Part shown: positions 26,266 through 35,184 of the stretch, in pieces | Layout: every line of letters begins with the position of its first letter | Position numbering within the stretch: the stretch's first letter is position 1 | Origin: Sphingomonas jinjuensis | Lineage (GTDB): Bacteria > Pseudomonadota > Alphaproteobacteria > Sphingomonadales > Sphingomonadaceae | DNA length: 64,000 bases | Direction: 5' to 3' | Assembly: GCF_014197105.1 (NCBI RefSeq) | Contig: NZ_JACIEV010000001.1 | Coordinates: 310,001 to 374,000 of the forward strand | Position numbers and translations under genes: made by a program | Notes under the pieces: generated by a model | What the model saw: the letters and a program-made list of their open reading frames with translations, nothing else | What the model was told of the DNA's origin: nothing | Database searches by the model: none

Positions 26266-28067
26266 CAGCCGACGAGCGCACATTTTTGCGATAGCCATTG
26301 CCGATCCTCTCCTTCCATCAACGGCCCGAGTATCCTCTCGACGTCCGCGTGGTAGGAATTAAGCCATGTTAGCTCGGCATCCGTCAATAGGGCCGGATCG
26401 ATCAGATCGCGCTCGATCGGCACGAACGTCAGCGTCTCGAAACCCAGTATGCGCCGATCGGGGTCACCGCCCGCAATGTCGCGTGGTTCGATGAGGATCA
26501 GGTTCTCGATACGGATGCCGTATTCGCCCGGCTTGTAGTAACCTGGCTCGTTCGACAGCATCATGCCCGCGCGCAGCGGCTCCAGGCTGGCGCCGCCGGG
26601 ATAATTGGGCGACGCGATCCGCTGCGGCCCTTCATGCACCGACAGATAGGCGCCGATGCCGTGGCCGGTGCCATGGCCGAAATCGAGCCCCGCCTCCCAC
26701 AGCGGCCGCCGCGCGAAACCGTCGATCTGTGCGCCGCAGGTGCCGTCGGGAAACACCGCCGTCGCGATCGCGATATGGCCTTTCAGCACGCGGGTGAAGC
26801 GATCGCGCATCTCCGCGCTCGGCGCACCGACCGGCACGACCCGGGTCACGTCGGTGGTGCCGTCGGCATATTGGCCGCCCGAATCGATCAGAAACAGCTG
26901 GCCGGGCTCGAGCGGCGCGTTCGACTGCTCGTTGACGTGATAGTGCGGGATCGCGCCGTGCGCGCCCGTTGCCGAGATCGTCGCGAAGCTGCTGTCGAGC
27001 AACAGCCCCTCGGCCCGGCGGAATTCGAGCAGCTTTGCCGCCGCCGACAGCTCGGTCTGGCCGCCCCTGGGTGCCTTGGCCTCGATCCAGCGCAGGAAGC
27101 GGCTGAGCGCCGCGCCGTCGCGGGCGGAGGCGGCGCGATGGCCCGCGACCTCGACGGGGTTCTTGATCGCCTTCGCCAACACCACGGGATCGCGCCGCGC
27201 GATCACGGTGCCGCCGCCCGCCTCGATCGCATCGGCGATCGCCGCCACCGCGCGCTCGGGATCGGCGATCACCTTCTTCCCCTGGAACCGGCCGAGCGCG
27301 GGCGCGAAGTCGGCGCGGGCGTGCAGCCGCACCGCATTGCCGAGATGCTGGCGAAGCGCATCGTCGACCTTCTCGGGCGCGACGAACAGGTCGGTCGATC
27401 CGTCGGCGTTGACGATCGCATAGCTCAGCGCGACGGGCGTGTGATCGACGTCGCCCCCGCGCACGTTGAGCGCCCAGGCGATCGAATCGAGCGCCGACAA
27501 TACCACGGCGTCCGCCCCCTGCTCGGTCAGCCAGTCGCCGATGTCGCTGCGCTTGGTCGCCGAAGAAGCCCCCGCCAGCGTCTCGTCATAGGGCCGCATC
27601 ATCGCCGCCGACGGCTGCAGCCGGTCGTGCCACACCGCATCGATCGGGTTGCGCGCCACCGCGACCAGCGCGCCGCCCTTCTCCGCCAGCACCGTGGCGA
27701 TATCCGCCAGCCCGGCGCGCGTGTGCAGCCAGGGGTCGTACCCCACCCGCGCCCCTGCCGGCGCCGCCGCCGCCAGCCAGCCGGCGACGCTTTCCGCCGG
27801 GACGCCGACATACGCCCAGTCGTCGCCCGACACCTGCTCGCGCACCTGGATCGTGTAGCGCCCGTCGATGAAGATCGCCGCCCTGTCGGCCAGCACGACC
27901 GCGGTGCCCGCCGATCCCTCGAATCCCGTCAGCCACGCCAGCCGCTGCGCATAGCCGCCGACATATTCGCTCATATGCTCGTCGGTGAGCGGCACGATGA
28001 AGCCGTCGAGGCCATCGGTGGCGAGCTGGGTGCGCAGGGCGGCGAGGCGGGCGTGATGATCGGTCAT
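26265..28067 (-). CDS. Aminopeptidase P family (M24) Xaa-Pro aminopeptidase
   Basis: A 600-residue cytosolic metallopeptidase that removes an N-terminal residue before proline. It has the three-domain layout of the long aminopeptidase P: two creatinase-N-like domains (TDEHMSEYVGGYAQRLAWLTGF near residue 28) and the pita-bread catalytic domain. Dinuclear metal ligands are in FLIDSGGQYADGTTDVTR, GHGTGHGIGAYLSVHEGP, NEPGYY and IRIENLIL. No signal peptide is present. Its stop overlaps the start of a possible small membrane peptide. Confidence 0.94.
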   Translation of the reverse strand: MTDHHARLAALRTQLATDGLDGFIVPLTDEHMSEYVGGYAQRLAWLTGFEGSAGTAVVLADRAAIFIDGRYTIQVREQVSGDDWAYVGVPAESVAGWLAAAAPAGARVGYDPWLHTRAGLADIATVLAEKGGALVAVARNPIDAVWHDRLQPSAAMMRPYDETLAGASSATKRSDIGDWLTEQGADAVVLSALDSIAWALNVRGGDVDHTPVALSYAIVNADGSTDLFVAPEKVDDALRQHLGNAVRLHARADFAPALGRFQGKKVIADPERAVAAIADAIEAGGGTVIARRDPVVLAKAIKNPVEVAGHRAASARDGAALSRFLRWIEAKAPRGGQTELSAAAKLLEFRRAEGLLLDSSFATISATGAHGAIPHYHVNEQSNAPLEPGQLFLIDSGGQYADGTTDVTRVVPVGAPSAEMRDRFTRVLKGHIAIATAVFPDGTCGAQIDGFARRPLWEAGLDFGHGTGHGIGAYLSVHEGPQRIASPNYPGGASLEPLRAGMMLSNEPGYYKPGEYGIRIENLILIEPRDIAGGDPDRRILGFETLTFVPIERDLIDPALLTDAELTWLNSYHADVERILGPLMEGEDRQWLSQKCALVG

Positions 28068-28143
28068 GCCGCGTTCCTAATCGCGTGGCCGATGTCACGC
28101 TACCGCCGCTGGTATCGGGCGCATCGATAGTATACGATAGCGG

Positions 28144-29469
28144 ATGATGAAAATCGATCGTCGTACGATGCTCGCCGGTCTTGCCGCCGCATCCGCCGCC
28201 CCGCCCCTGTCTGCCCGGCAAACTGCAGCGGGCGCGTTCCACCCCGGTGCCCTATGGCCCGACGACAAGGGCGTTCATATCAACGCGCATGGCGGCGGCC
28301 TGCTGCGCGACCGTGGCCGCTGGTGGTGGTTCGGCGAGCACAAGACCGCGGGCGAGGGCGGCAACACCGCCCTTGTCGGCGTCCACGCCTATAGCTCGAC
28401 CAACCTGACCGACTGGCGCGACGAGGGCATCGCGCTCCCGGTGTCCAACGATCCCGCCAGCCCGATCACCAGGGGCTGCATCCTCGAACGGCCCAAGGTG
28501 ATCCGCAACCCGCGCACCGGCCGCTACGTGATGTGGTTCCACCTCGAGCTGAAGGGGCGCGGCTATGGCGCGGCGCAGGCCGGGGTCGCGGTCGCCGATC
28601 GGCCGCAGGGGCCGTACCGCTTCCTTCGCGCCGGTCGCGTCAACCCCGGCATCTGGCCCGCCAACGCGACCGACGCCGACAAGGCGCCCGGCACCATCCT
28701 TGCCCGCGACATGCCCGGCGGCCAGATGGCGCGCGACATGACGCTGTTCGTCGATGGCGACACCGCCTGGCACGTCTATGCCTCCGAAGAAAACGACACG
28801 CTGCAGTTTGCCCGGCTCGTCCCCGACTGGCTGTCGCACGACGGCTATTACGTCCGCGTGGCTCCCGATGGCGGCAACGAGGCGCCGGCAATCTTCAAGG
28901 CGCGCGGCCGCTATTACATGGTCGCGTCAGGCCTGACCGGTTGGCGGCCCAATCCGGCGCGGCTCTATGTCGCCGATGCGGTGACCGGCCCATGGCGCTC
29001 GCTCGGCAATCCGGTGCGCGGGACCGCGGAACAGGCCGCGACCACCTTCGGCGGCCAGAGCACCTTCGTCCTGCCGCTGCCCCCCGCCCGCCCCGGCGGC
29101 GAGCCGCGCTTCGTCTTCATGGCCGACGAGTGGCGCCCGAAGAACGCGATCGATGGCCGCTACGTCTGGCTGCCGATCAAATGGGAGGGCGACACCCCCG
29201 TCCTACGCTGGCGCGACCAGTGGACGTTGGCCGACGGTTGGGGATGGAAGTACGACGCCACCAACACCGTTCGTCCTGAGCTTGTCGAAGGACGGGCCGC
29301 GAACGACCCGATTGCGTCATGTGCTTCGACGGGCTCGGCACGAACGGTGTCGGGATCAGTGCTTCTTCCCCGGCACCAGCTTCAACAGCCCCACCACGAC
29401 CCCGCCGACGACGATCCCCACCACCGCCGCGCCCATCGCGTTGACGGCCCATGTCACCACGCCCGATAG
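28144..29469 (+). CDS. GH43-like glycoside hydrolase with repeat-derived C-terminal extension
   Basis: A 441-residue frame with a Tat-like leader (DRRTMLAGLAAASAAP). The core (residues about 30-370) matches five-bladed propeller family 43-type glycosidases: GGGLLRDRGRWWWFGEHK, then SSTNLTDWRDEG, ILERPKVIRNPRTGRYVMWFH and APAIFKARGRYYMVASG. The family acts on arabinose- or xylose-type or galactan linkages; the substrate here is not determinable. The recognisable protein ends near residue 373 (GWGWKYDATN). Residues 374-402 are encoded by an R1 repeat, and the remaining 40 are antisense to the DUF808 gene. The native stop seems to have been lost. Confidence 0.75.
   Translation: MMKIDRRTMLAGLAAASAAPPLSARQTAAGAFHPGALWPDDKGVHINAHGGGLLRDRGRWWWFGEHKTAGEGGNTALVGVHAYSSTNLTDWRDEGIALPVSNDPASPITRGCILERPKVIRNPRTGRYVMWFHLELKGRGYGAAQAGVAVADRPQGPYRFLRAGRVNPGIWPANATDADKAPGTILARDMPGGQMARDMTLFVDGDTAWHVYASEENDTLQFARLVPDWLSHDGYYVRVAPDGGNEAPAIFKARGRYYMVASGLTGWRPNPARLYVADAVTGPWRSLGNPVRGTAEQAATTFGGQSTFVLPLPPARPGGEPRFVFMADEWRPKNAIDGRYVWLPIKWEGDTPVLRWRDQWTLADGWGWKYDATNTVRPELVEGRAANDPIASCASTGSARTVSGSVLLPRHQLQQPHHDPADDDPHHRRAHRVDGPCHHAR
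29265..29349. repeat. Inverted-repeat element, family R1
   Basis: The arms ACACCGTTCGTCCTGAGCTT and GGCTCGGCACGAACGGTGT pair. The centre has CGAAGGAC and GTGCTTCGAC. It lies across the 3' end of the GH43-like gene, six bases before the DUF808 stop. Confidence 0.8.
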
Positions 29470-30282
29470 CGCCCCGGTCGCCTCGCCCGCCACCTCGGCG
29501 GCATGGTGGATCGCATGCGGCAGCGCCTCCAGCCCGAATTCCTCCATCCCGTGGACGATGATCCCGCCGCCGACCCACAGCATCGCCGCGGTGCCGATGA
29601 TCGATAGCGCCGACAGCACCCGCGGCATCGCCGCCACCATCCCGCGCCCCAGCGCCGCGGTCCCCGGCTTCTTCGCCAAGTGCAGACCGATGTCGTCCAT
29701 CTTCACGATCAGCGCCACCAGGCCATAGACGCCGGCGGTGATCGCCACCGCGACGATGCCAAGCGCGATTCCCTGATTGAGCAGCGTCTGGTCACCCAGC
29801 TCGCCCAGCGCGATCGCCATGATCTCGCCCGACAGGATCAGGTCGGTCCGGATCGCGCCCGCCACCTGCCGCGCCTCCAGCTCCGCCGGATCGGTGATCG
29901 CCGCCGCCTCGTCGCCGTCGTGATGCGGCGACAGCGCGTGCAGAATCTTCTCCACGCCCTCGAAACACAGGAACGCACCGCCCGCCATCAGGATCGGCGT
30001 GATCGCCCAGGGCGCGAACGCGCTCAGCACCAGCGCCGCGGGCAGCAGGAACAACAGCTTGTTGCGCGCGCTCCCCTTGGCGATCTTCCAGATGATCGGC
30101 AGCTCGCGCGTCGGCGACAGCCCGGTGACATAGGTCGGCGTCACCGCGGTATCGTCGATCACGACGCCAGCCGCCTTGGCGCCGGCGCGTCCCGCCGCGC
30201 CCGCGACATCGTCGAGGCTCGCCGCCGACAGCTTCGCCATCGCCGCGATATCGTCGAGCAACGCCACCAATCCGCCAGCCAT
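29356..30282 (-). CDS. DUF808 family (YedI-like) inner membrane protein
   Basis: A 308-residue membrane protein matching DUF808/YedI: GGLVALLDDIAAMAKLSAASLDD at the N-terminus, DDTAVTPTYVTGL near residue 40, then ELPIIWKIAKGSARNKL. Six or more membrane segments follow, including LNQGIALGIVAVAITAGVYG. Function is unknown. It is convergent with the GH43-like gene and separated from it only by the R1 repeat. Confidence 0.9.
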   Translation of the reverse strand: MAGGLVALLDDIAAMAKLSAASLDDVAGAAGRAGAKAAGVVIDDTAVTPTYVTGLSPTRELPIIWKIAKGSARNKLLFLLPAALVLSAFAPWAITPILMAGGAFLCFEGVEKILHALSPHHDGDEAAAITDPAELEARQVAGAIRTDLILSGEIMAIALGELGDQTLLNQGIALGIVAVAITAGVYGLVALIVKMDDIGLHLAKKPGTAALGRGMVAAMPRVLSALSIIGTAAMLWVGGGIIVHGMEEFGLEALPHAIHHAAEVAGEATGALSGVVTWAVNAMGAAVVGIVVGGVVVGLLKLVPGKKH

Positions 30283-30305
30283 GCGGTCATTCCCCCGGTT
30301 GTACG

Positions 30306-30962
30306 CTAGGGCTCATGCCCGTCGCCGCCGCGCGGCACAACCGCGCCGATCAGCCGATCGTCGAGCCACGACAGCAGGATGAGCGCCAGCGCCGCGCCGA
30401 TCAGGCACGTCAGCATGTCCCATTGCGTGTCCCACGGATCGCCCTGGGTCTCCAGAAACGCATCGGCGCCCTGTCCCATCGCCTGTGCCGCGGCGAACTC
30501 GATCAACTCATAGGCCGCGCTGATCGCCAGGCAGAACGCCAGCACCGCCGCGGTGCAGAAGCGCCCCGGCCGGATCGCTCCCGTGCCGATCACGATCTCG
30601 CGCAGCACGATCGCGGGCACGAAGCCCTGCAGGAAATGCCCGATGCGATCGAACGGATTGCGCGCCAGCCCCAGCCAGTCCTGCAGCGTGAACCCGAGCG
30701 GCACCTTCGCATAGGTGTACGCCCCGCCCATCATCAGGACGAGGCCGTGCCCGGCGATTAGCAGCAGCGCCAGCCCGCTCGCCCGCCATCGCCGCCGCGC
30801 CAGCAACAGCCCCGCCAGCACCAGCGGCGCCGGCGCGACCTCCATCGCCCAGGTCGCCCGATCGGCGGCGACCGCGAAGGACGCCGCCAGTCCGGCCGTC
30901 CATGTTAGCGCCAGCATCGCCAGCCGCCGTTCGTAGCCCGAAGCCTTCATGCCGCGCATCAT
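30306..30962 (-). CDS. DUF2238 (YjdF-like) inner membrane protein
   Basis: About 218 residues with five or six membrane segments. The DUF2238 hallmarks are GAYTYAKVPLG, then DRIGHFLQGFVPAIVLRE and AISAAYELIEFAAA, followed by QGDPWDTQWDM. Start codons at 30962 and 30950 are both possible. The long upstream extension lies antisense to the oligopeptidase start and is not used here. Function is unknown. Confidence 0.85.
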   Translation of the reverse strand: MMRGMKASGYERRLAMLALTWTAGLAASFAVAADRATWAMEVAPAPLVLAGLLLARRRWRASGLALLLIAGHGLVLMMGGAYTYAKVPLGFTLQDWLGLARNPFDRIGHFLQGFVPAIVLREIVIGTGAIRPGRFCTAAVLAFCLAISAAYELIEFAAAQAMGQGADAFLETQGDPWDTQWDMLTCLIGAALALILLSWLDDRLIGAVVPRGGDGHEP

Positions 30963-31030
30963 GCCCGCCGGCAGCGCCGTGTCGAGCCGTACGACGCTTC
31001 GACTTGCGCGCCCGCGGCGTTTATGGGGAC

Positions 31031-33097
31031 ATGATGACCGAACCCAAGCCCCCCGTCGCCGCTCGCCGCCCCCACAGCTTCGCCGCACACGGCGTCACCA
31101 TCGACGATCCCTGGGCGTGGCTGAAGGATCCGGGCTACCCCGACGTCACCGACAAGGACGTGCTGGCGTATCTCGACGAGGAAAACGCCTATTTCGAAGC
31201 GGTGATGACGCCGCTCCAGCCGCTGGTCGACACGCTCTACAAAGAGATGAAGGGCCGCATCAAGGAAGACGAATCGACCGTCCCGCAAAAGGATGGCGAC
31301 TGGCTCTACTGGTCCGATTTCGAGGAGGGCGGCGAATATCGCCGCTGGTGGCGGCGCCCGGTCGCCGGCAGCGAGGCGCAGCTGCTGCTCGACGAGCCGG
31401 CGCTTGCCGAGGGCCACGACTATTTCCGCCTCGGTGCCTTCGCCCCGTCCAACGACGGCCGGCTGCTCGCCTATGCGATCGACGACAGCGGCGCCGAGCG
31501 CTTCACCATCCACGTCAAGGACCTGAAAACGGGCGAGCTGCTGCCCGACACCATCCCCGGCATGCTCAGCGAGATCGTGTGGACCGCCGACGATACGGGC
31601 TTCCTCTACGGCCTCGCCAACGACCAGTGGCGCACCGACAACGCCCGCCTCCACCGCCTCGGCACGCCGATCGAGGACGACGTCGAGCTCTATCGCGAGG
31701 CTGACGAGGGCTATCGCGTCGGCGTCGGCGAGACGAGCAACCGCCGCTGGCTCGTCATCTCGACCGGCGATCACGTCACCAGCGAAGTCCGCCTGATCCC
31801 GGCCACCGATCCGCTCGCGCCACAGATCCTCGTCGCGCCGCGCCAGACGGGCCGCGAATATGACGTCGACGAGCACGACGGCACGCTATTCATCCACACC
31901 AACGACATCGATCCGCAGTTCCGGCTCTGCACCGCGCCGATCGCGTCGCCGGGCACCTGGACCGAGCTGATCGCGCCCGATCCCGACTTCTACATGACCG
32001 GCGTCGATTGTTTCCGCGACTTCTTCGTGGTCGAGGGTCGCCGCGACGGCCTCGATCGCCTCGCCATCCATCGCTACGAGACGCCGACGACGCCCGAGAC
32101 GATCGACTTCCCCGAGGCGAGCTACACCGCCGGCTTCGGCGACAATCCCGAATACGACCAGACGGTGCTGCGTCTCGGCTATGAATCGATGGTCACGCCG
32201 GGCACCGTCTATGATTACGACACCGCGAGCAGGGCGCTGACGACGCTGAAGGTGCAGGAGATCCCCTCCGGCTATGACGGCGACAAATACCGCACCGAAC
32301 GCCTCCACGTCACGGCGCGCGACGGCACCAAGGTGCCCGTCTCGATCGTCTACCCGGCCGACTTCCCGCGCGACGGCTCACGTCCGCTGTTCCTGTATGC
32401 CTACGGCGCTTATGGCTATGCGATCCCGCCGGGCTTTTCGACCGGGCGCCTCAGCCTGCTCGACCGCGGCTTCGCCTATGCGATCGCGCACATCCGCGGC
32501 GGCGACGATCTCGGCCAGCAATGGTATCTCGACGGCAAGCTCGACAAGCGCGAGAATACCTTCAACGACTTCGTCGACGTCGCCCGCGCGCTGATCGCCG
32601 ACGGCTGGACCAGCGAGGGCCGCATCGCCACTGCGGGCCGGTCGGCGGGCGGCGAGCTGATGGGCGCGATCGTCAATTCCGATCCCGAGCTGTGGGGCGC
32701 GGTGATCGCCGACGTGCCGTTTGTCGACGTGCTCAACACGATGATGGATGCCAGCCTGCCGCTGACGCCGGGCGAATGGCCCGAATGGGGCAACCCGATC
32801 GAGGATGCAGCGGCCTTCGCGCGCATCCGTGGCTATGATCCCTATTCCAACGTCGGCGCGCACGCCTATCCGCCGATGTTCGTGTCGGGCGGCCTCAACG
32901 ACCCGCGCGTCACCTATTGGGAACCCGCCAAATGGGTCGCCAAGCTGCGCGCGACCAAGACCGACACCAACGTGCTGGTGCTGAAAACCAACATGGGCGC
33001 CGGCCACGGCGGCAAGTCGGGCCGCTTCGAAAGCCTGCGCGAGGGCGCGGAGGAGCATGCCTTCGTGCTGTGGCAGCTGGGGTTGGGGGATAACTGA
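31031..33097 (+). CDS. Oligopeptidase B (prolyl oligopeptidase family S9)
   Basis: A 688-residue serine peptidase that cuts short peptides after basic residues. A propeller domain (residues about 70-400) is followed by the alpha/beta hydrolase domain. The nucleophile lies in GRSAGGELMGA, with the acidic residue in GGLNDPRVTYWEP and the histidine in MGAGHGGKSGRF. The N-terminus HGVTIDDPWAWLKDP is diagnostic. The start is taken as ATG 31031 (ATG 31034 also possible). No signal peptide is seen, so it is cytosolic. Confidence 0.93.
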   Translation: MMTEPKPPVAARRPHSFAAHGVTIDDPWAWLKDPGYPDVTDKDVLAYLDEENAYFEAVMTPLQPLVDTLYKEMKGRIKEDESTVPQKDGDWLYWSDFEEGGEYRRWWRRPVAGSEAQLLLDEPALAEGHDYFRLGAFAPSNDGRLLAYAIDDSGAERFTIHVKDLKTGELLPDTIPGMLSEIVWTADDTGFLYGLANDQWRTDNARLHRLGTPIEDDVELYREADEGYRVGVGETSNRRWLVISTGDHVTSEVRLIPATDPLAPQILVAPRQTGREYDVDEHDGTLFIHTNDIDPQFRLCTAPIASPGTWTELIAPDPDFYMTGVDCFRDFFVVEGRRDGLDRLAIHRYETPTTPETIDFPEASYTAGFGDNPEYDQTVLRLGYESMVTPGTVYDYDTASRALTTLKVQEIPSGYDGDKYRTERLHVTARDGTKVPVSIVYPADFPRDGSRPLFLYAYGAYGYAIPPGFSTGRLSLLDRGFAYAIAHIRGGDDLGQQWYLDGKLDKRENTFNDFVDVARALIADGWTSEGRIATAGRSAGGELMGAIVNSDPELWGAVIADVPFVDVLNTMMDASLPLTPGEWPEWGNPIEDAAAFARIRGYDPYSNVGAHAYPPMFVSGGLNDPRVTYWEPAKWVAKLRATKTDTNVLVLKTNMGAGHGGKSGRFESLREGAEEHAFVLWQLGLGDN

Positions 33098-33132
33098 CGC
33101 CTTGCCGCCTCCACAAAGTTCGCCTCCACCCC

Positions 33133-33250
33133 CCGTTCGTGCTGAGGAGGCATTGAGCGAAGCCGAAATGCCGTCTCGAAGCACAGGTTACCTGGCCCAC
33201 CCTTCGAGACGAGCCTTCGCCTTCGCTCAGTCTCTCCTCAGGGCGAACGG
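33133..33250. repeat. Inverted-repeat element, family R1
   Basis: It starts CCGTTCGTGCTGAGGAGGCA and ends CTCCTCAGGGCGAACGG, with inner arms CCGTCTCGAAGC / CCTTCGAGACGAG. It fills the gap between oligopeptidase B and the dedA gene. Confidence 0.8.
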
Positions 33251-33308
33251 AGGGTGTTTAAGACCGATGTGACGGAACGTCGCAGCGGCCACGCGTGTCT
33301 ATCACCCC

Positions 33309-33932
33309 ATGTCGATCGAATCGCTGATCCAGCACTACGGCCTCCTCGCCATCTTCCTCGGCGCCGGGGCGGAGGGCGAAACCGCGGTGGTCGCCGGCGG
33401 GGTGATCGCGCATCATGGCTTCGTCTCGCCGATCGGCGCAGGCATCGCCGCGGCGGGCGGTTCGTTCGTCGCCGACCAGATCTTCTTCCAGACCGGCCGC
33501 CACTTCCGTGACGCCGCCTGGGTCAGGCGCCTGCGCGAAAAGCCCGCCGGGCAGAAGGCGCTGGCGCTGCTCGAGAAATATCCGCGCAGCTTCATCTTCG
33601 CCTATCGCTTCATCTACGGCATCCGCACCGCCAGCCCGATCGCGATCGGCACCAGCCGCGTGTCGATGCCGTTGTTCGTCCTCGTCAACGCGTTCGCCGC
33701 GGTCGTCTGGGGATCGCTGTTCACCGCGATCGGCTATCTCTTCGGCAACGGCGTCGAGCGGCTCGTCGGCCGCACCGTCGGCCGCCACTGGCCGTTCGCG
33801 CTCGCCGCAGTCGTCGTCATCGGCGCCGCGGTGGCGCTGTTCCTGCGCCGCCGGTCAGCGGCGGCCGAGCGCCAGCCGGATCAGCCCGACCAGCGCGATC
33901 ACCGCCCAGGCGCTCTCGATCACCGCGGCTGA
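33309..33932 (+). CDS. DedA family membrane protein
   Basis: A 207-residue DedA (VTT domain) protein, a family linked to undecaprenyl-phosphate and lipid flipping and to envelope stress tolerance. Features are IFLGAGAEGETAVVAGGVIAHHG near residue 18, RFIYGIRTASPIAIGTSRVS near 100 and NAFAAVVWGSLFTAIGYLFG. The last 25 residues ([15 protein letters not shown]) are polar and antisense to the next gene, giving a 78-base convergent overlap. Confidence 0.88.
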   Translation: MSIESLIQHYGLLAIFLGAGAEGETAVVAGGVIAHHGFVSPIGAGIAAAGGSFVADQIFFQTGRHFRDAAWVRRLREKPAGQKALALLEKYPRSFIFAYRFIYGIRTASPIAIGTSRVSMPLFVLVNAFAAVVWGSLFTAIGYLFGNGVERLVGRTVGRHWPFALAAVVVIGAAVALFLRRRSAAAERQPDQPDQRDHRPGALDHRG

Positions 33933-34106
33933 CAGGTTGAAGTCATGCCCCAGGCTGATCAGCACCAGCACCGCGCCAATCAGGTTGGCGAGCAGTGCCG
34001 GCCACGCCTTGACGTCGATCTTCCCCGCCACCGTCGCGCCATAGGCGATCAGCATCAGCGTCACGCCGATCAGCCCGGCGACGTCATATCCCGTGAACTG
34101 GCTCAC
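33855..34106 (-). CDS. CBU_0592-like small membrane protein
   Basis: An 83-residue protein with three predicted membrane segments ([54 protein letters not shown]), matching the CBU_0592 family of unknown function. It starts at GTG 34106, which overlaps the TGA of the upstream dehydrogenase gene (GTGA), so it is probably translated by coupling. Its 3' end overlaps dedA in the opposite direction. Confidence 0.82.
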   Translation of the reverse strand: MSQFTGYDVAGLIGVTLMLIAYGATVAGKIDVKAWPALLANLIGAVLVLISLGHDFNLSAAVIESAWAVIALVGLIRLALGRR

Positions 34107-34972
34107 CGCGTCGGCACCGGCTCGGCCCCGCTGTAATCATAGAAGCCGCGCCCGGTCTTGCGCCCGTACCATCCCGCCTCGACGTACTTCACCAGCAGCG
34201 GCGCGGGGCGGAATTTCGGATCGCCCGTGCCCTCGAACAGCACGCGCGTGATCTCCAGACAGGTATCGAGCCCGATGAAGTCGGCCAGCGTCAGCGGCCC
34301 CATCGGATGGTTTAGCCCCAGCTTGCAGGCGGTGTCGATATCGCGAACGCTCGCCACGCCCTCGCCCAGCGCGAAGCACGCCTCGTTCAGCATCGGCATC
34401 AGCACGCGGTTGACGATGAACCCCGGCGCATCGTTCGCCTGGACGATCTCCTTGCCCAGGCTGCGGCCGAACGCGGTCACCGCCTCGACCGTCGCGTCGC
34501 TGGTGGCGAGCCCGCGGATCAGCTCGATCAGGCCCATCACCGGCACGGGATTGAAGAAGTGGACGCCCATGAACCGCGCCGGATCGGGCGATGCCTGCGC
34601 CAGCCGCGTGATCGGGATCGACGAGGTGTTGGTCGCCAGGATCGCATCATCGGTCATCACCGCGCCGACATCGGCGAAGATCCGCCGCTTGATCTCCTCG
34701 CGCTCGGTCGCCGCCTCGATGATCAGGTCGCATTCGGCCATCGCGGATGCGCCGTCGACCGGCTCGATCAGCGCCAGCGCGGCGTCGCGCGCATCGGCAG
34801 CGATCTTCTCCTTCTCGACCAACCGGCCCAGCGCCTTGGCGATCCCCGCCTTGCCCGCCTCCGCACGCGCGAGACCGACATCGGCCAGCAGCGTGCGATA
34901 CCCCGCCTGCGCCGAGACCTGGGCGATCCCCGCCCCCATCTGCCCCGCCCCGATCACGCCGATGATCTTCAT
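34103..34972 (-). CDS. 3-hydroxybutyryl-CoA dehydrogenase family protein
   Basis: A 289-residue NAD(P)-dependent 3-hydroxyacyl-CoA dehydrogenase, probably acting on 3-hydroxybutyryl-CoA or acetoacetyl-CoA. The Rossmann motif [15 protein letters not shown] is at residues 5-19. The catalytic His lies in [16 protein letters not shown]. The C-terminal domain has [21 protein letters not shown] and then [18 protein letters not shown]. The start MKIIGVIG at 34972 is chosen; the longer frame upstream runs through an R4 repeat. It is followed by a coupled small membrane protein gene. Confidence 0.93.
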   Translation of the reverse strand: MKIIGVIGAGQMGAGIAQVSAQAGYRTLLADVGLARAEAGKAGIAKALGRLVEKEKIAADARDAALALIEPVDGASAMAECDLIIEAATEREEIKRRIFADVGAVMTDDAILATNTSSIPITRLAQASPDPARFMGVHFFNPVPVMGLIELIRGLATSDATVEAVTAFGRSLGKEIVQANDAPGFIVNRVLMPMLNEACFALGEGVASVRDIDTACKLGLNHPMGPLTLADFIGLDTCLEITRVLFEGTGDPKFRPAPLLVKYVEAGWYGRKTGRGFYDYSGAEPVPTR

Positions 34973-35034
34973 GCCGAAACTCCTTGTTGGCGTCCGCTGT
35001 AGCCGCTTTCGCGCGTCGAGCCACCCAATCCTCA

Positions 35035-35161
35035 ATCCTCCCCCGCCAGGGGGAGGTGGCAGTGGGCAGCACTGACGGAGGGGGCGGTAAGCGATAAACC
35101 ATCGCGGGGCTTCCGCCCCCTCCGTCAGCTTCGCTGCCACCTCCCCCTGGCGGGGGAGGAT
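35035..35161. repeat. Inverted-repeat element, family R4
   Basis: The outer arms ATCCTCCCCCGCCAGGGGGA and their inverse pair, as do the inner arms GACGGAGGGGGCGG / CCGCCCCCTCCGTC. It lies between the divergent dehydrogenase and DUF1176 genes. It is nearly the same as the element at 21099-21220. Confidence 0.85.
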
Positions 35162-35184
35162 GAGCAGGCCTAGGCTCCGGACTC

